From assembly GCA_963920575.1 (NCBI GenBank), contig OY986974.1:4844729-4908728 (forward strand): 64,000 nt of DNA. The letters run 5' to 3'. Position 1 is the stretch's first letter; each line of letters opens with the position of its first letter. Below are positions 63,567 through 64,000 of this stretch, in pieces. The notes below the pieces were generated by a model. That model was not told the DNA's origin. It saw only the letters and a program-made list of their open reading frames with translations, and made no database searches. This stretch comes from Narthecium ossifragum. Taxonomy: Eukaryota > Streptophyta > Magnoliopsida > Dioscoreales > Nartheciaceae. Both the position numbers and the translations under genes were made by a program.

Positions 63567-63968
63567 GTCGTAGTGTAGAACCCTACTGAGCTTAGTGCTC
63601 ACTCCTACCCGGGCTGCGTTTTGCAGGTGCATGTGTTAGCTCTTCTTCAGTGGCCCCTACCGGGCAGGTGTTTGGTGGTGTGGCGGTGTCTGGAGGTGCT
63701 TGAGGAGCGGTGATCGTCGTCTACCTTTTTGTTATAATAAGTCTCCTACGGGAGTATGATGTATATGACTGTTAACCCTCTTGAGGTTTTGAATTATATC
63801 ATTATTATATTGTTGAGGTTTGAAATTATTATTGAATAAGGGTGCTTATGAAATGTTTAGGGAAACCAATAAGCTAGAGGAAACCCTCGCCAAAATTATT
63901 CCGTATTTAGTTAGGTTTCGGTTCGCGTCGCCCAGCCCGGTTAGGCTTTCGCGGGTCGGGGCACGACA
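63567..63968 (-). mobile_element. Truncated family A element, inverted
   Basis: On minus it starts TGTCGTGCCCCGACCCGCG and includes GCCTAACCGGGCTGGGCGAC, like the elements at 8429 and 55002. The far end is lost at the junction with the family E LTR. It is followed by (TA)n and TCGAGTTTAATGACTTG, matching 35540-35578. Confidence 0.75.
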
Positions 63969-64000
63969 TATATATATATATCGAGTTTAATGACTTGAAC

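Overview
Plant nuclear DNA, most likely from a monocot. Supporting signs are spliced genes with canonical plant exon/intron structure, a chloroplast-targeted ClpC, a BZR1/BES1 transcription factor, and dense nests of plant transposable elements (Tourist-type MITEs, Mutator-type elements, a Helitron, Copia elements, a LINE remnant). A bromeliad such as pineapple came to mind from the style of the repeats, but I cannot establish the species. One 200-base assembly gap (N) lies at 22915-23114.

Layout. 1-7.5 kb: minus-strand copy of the OST48/DDOST oligosaccharyltransferase subunit, 12 exons traceable, with two in-frame stops and a 2-base deletion, so probably a decaying copy; its last exon lies outside the window. 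7.5-28.5 kb: transposon-rich. It holds LTR-like elements with TG...CA ends, MITEs, a LINE 3' end, a complete short LTR retrotransposon encoding only gag (18563-22479), a minisatellite, and a Harbinger-type element with a large internal hairpin. 28.5-30.6 kb: intact two-exon BZR1-type brassinosteroid transcription factor on the plus strand. 30.6-33.3 kb: quiet, except for two exon-like segments that join in frame. 33.3-39.1 kb: old retroelement remnants with long direct repeats. 39.4-47.2 kb: intact nine-coding-exon ClpC gene on the minus strand (922 codons), with a Helitron candidate and a Mutator MITE in its introns. 47.2-54.9 kb: a degraded Copia element lying against the 5' end of ClpC. It contains a nested MITE carrying a kelch-repeat fragment and a Pack-MULE carrying an ELO fatty-acid-elongase fragment. 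55.0-59.3 kb: more LTR-like elements. 59.3-62.7 kb: a tandem array holding two truncated copies of the ClpC transit-peptide exon, interleaved with a promoter/5'UTR cassette. 62.7-64 kb: chimeric retroelement pieces.

Only ClpC and BZR1 look like functional host genes. ClpC is the stromal Hsp100 partner of the Clp protease; BZR1 acts in the nucleus in brassinosteroid signalling; they are not a functional unit. The most unusual signal is the recurrence of element-specific arrays of TCGA-centred palindromes in several LTR-like elements. In the best-defined element the array lies upstream of the LTR TATA box.
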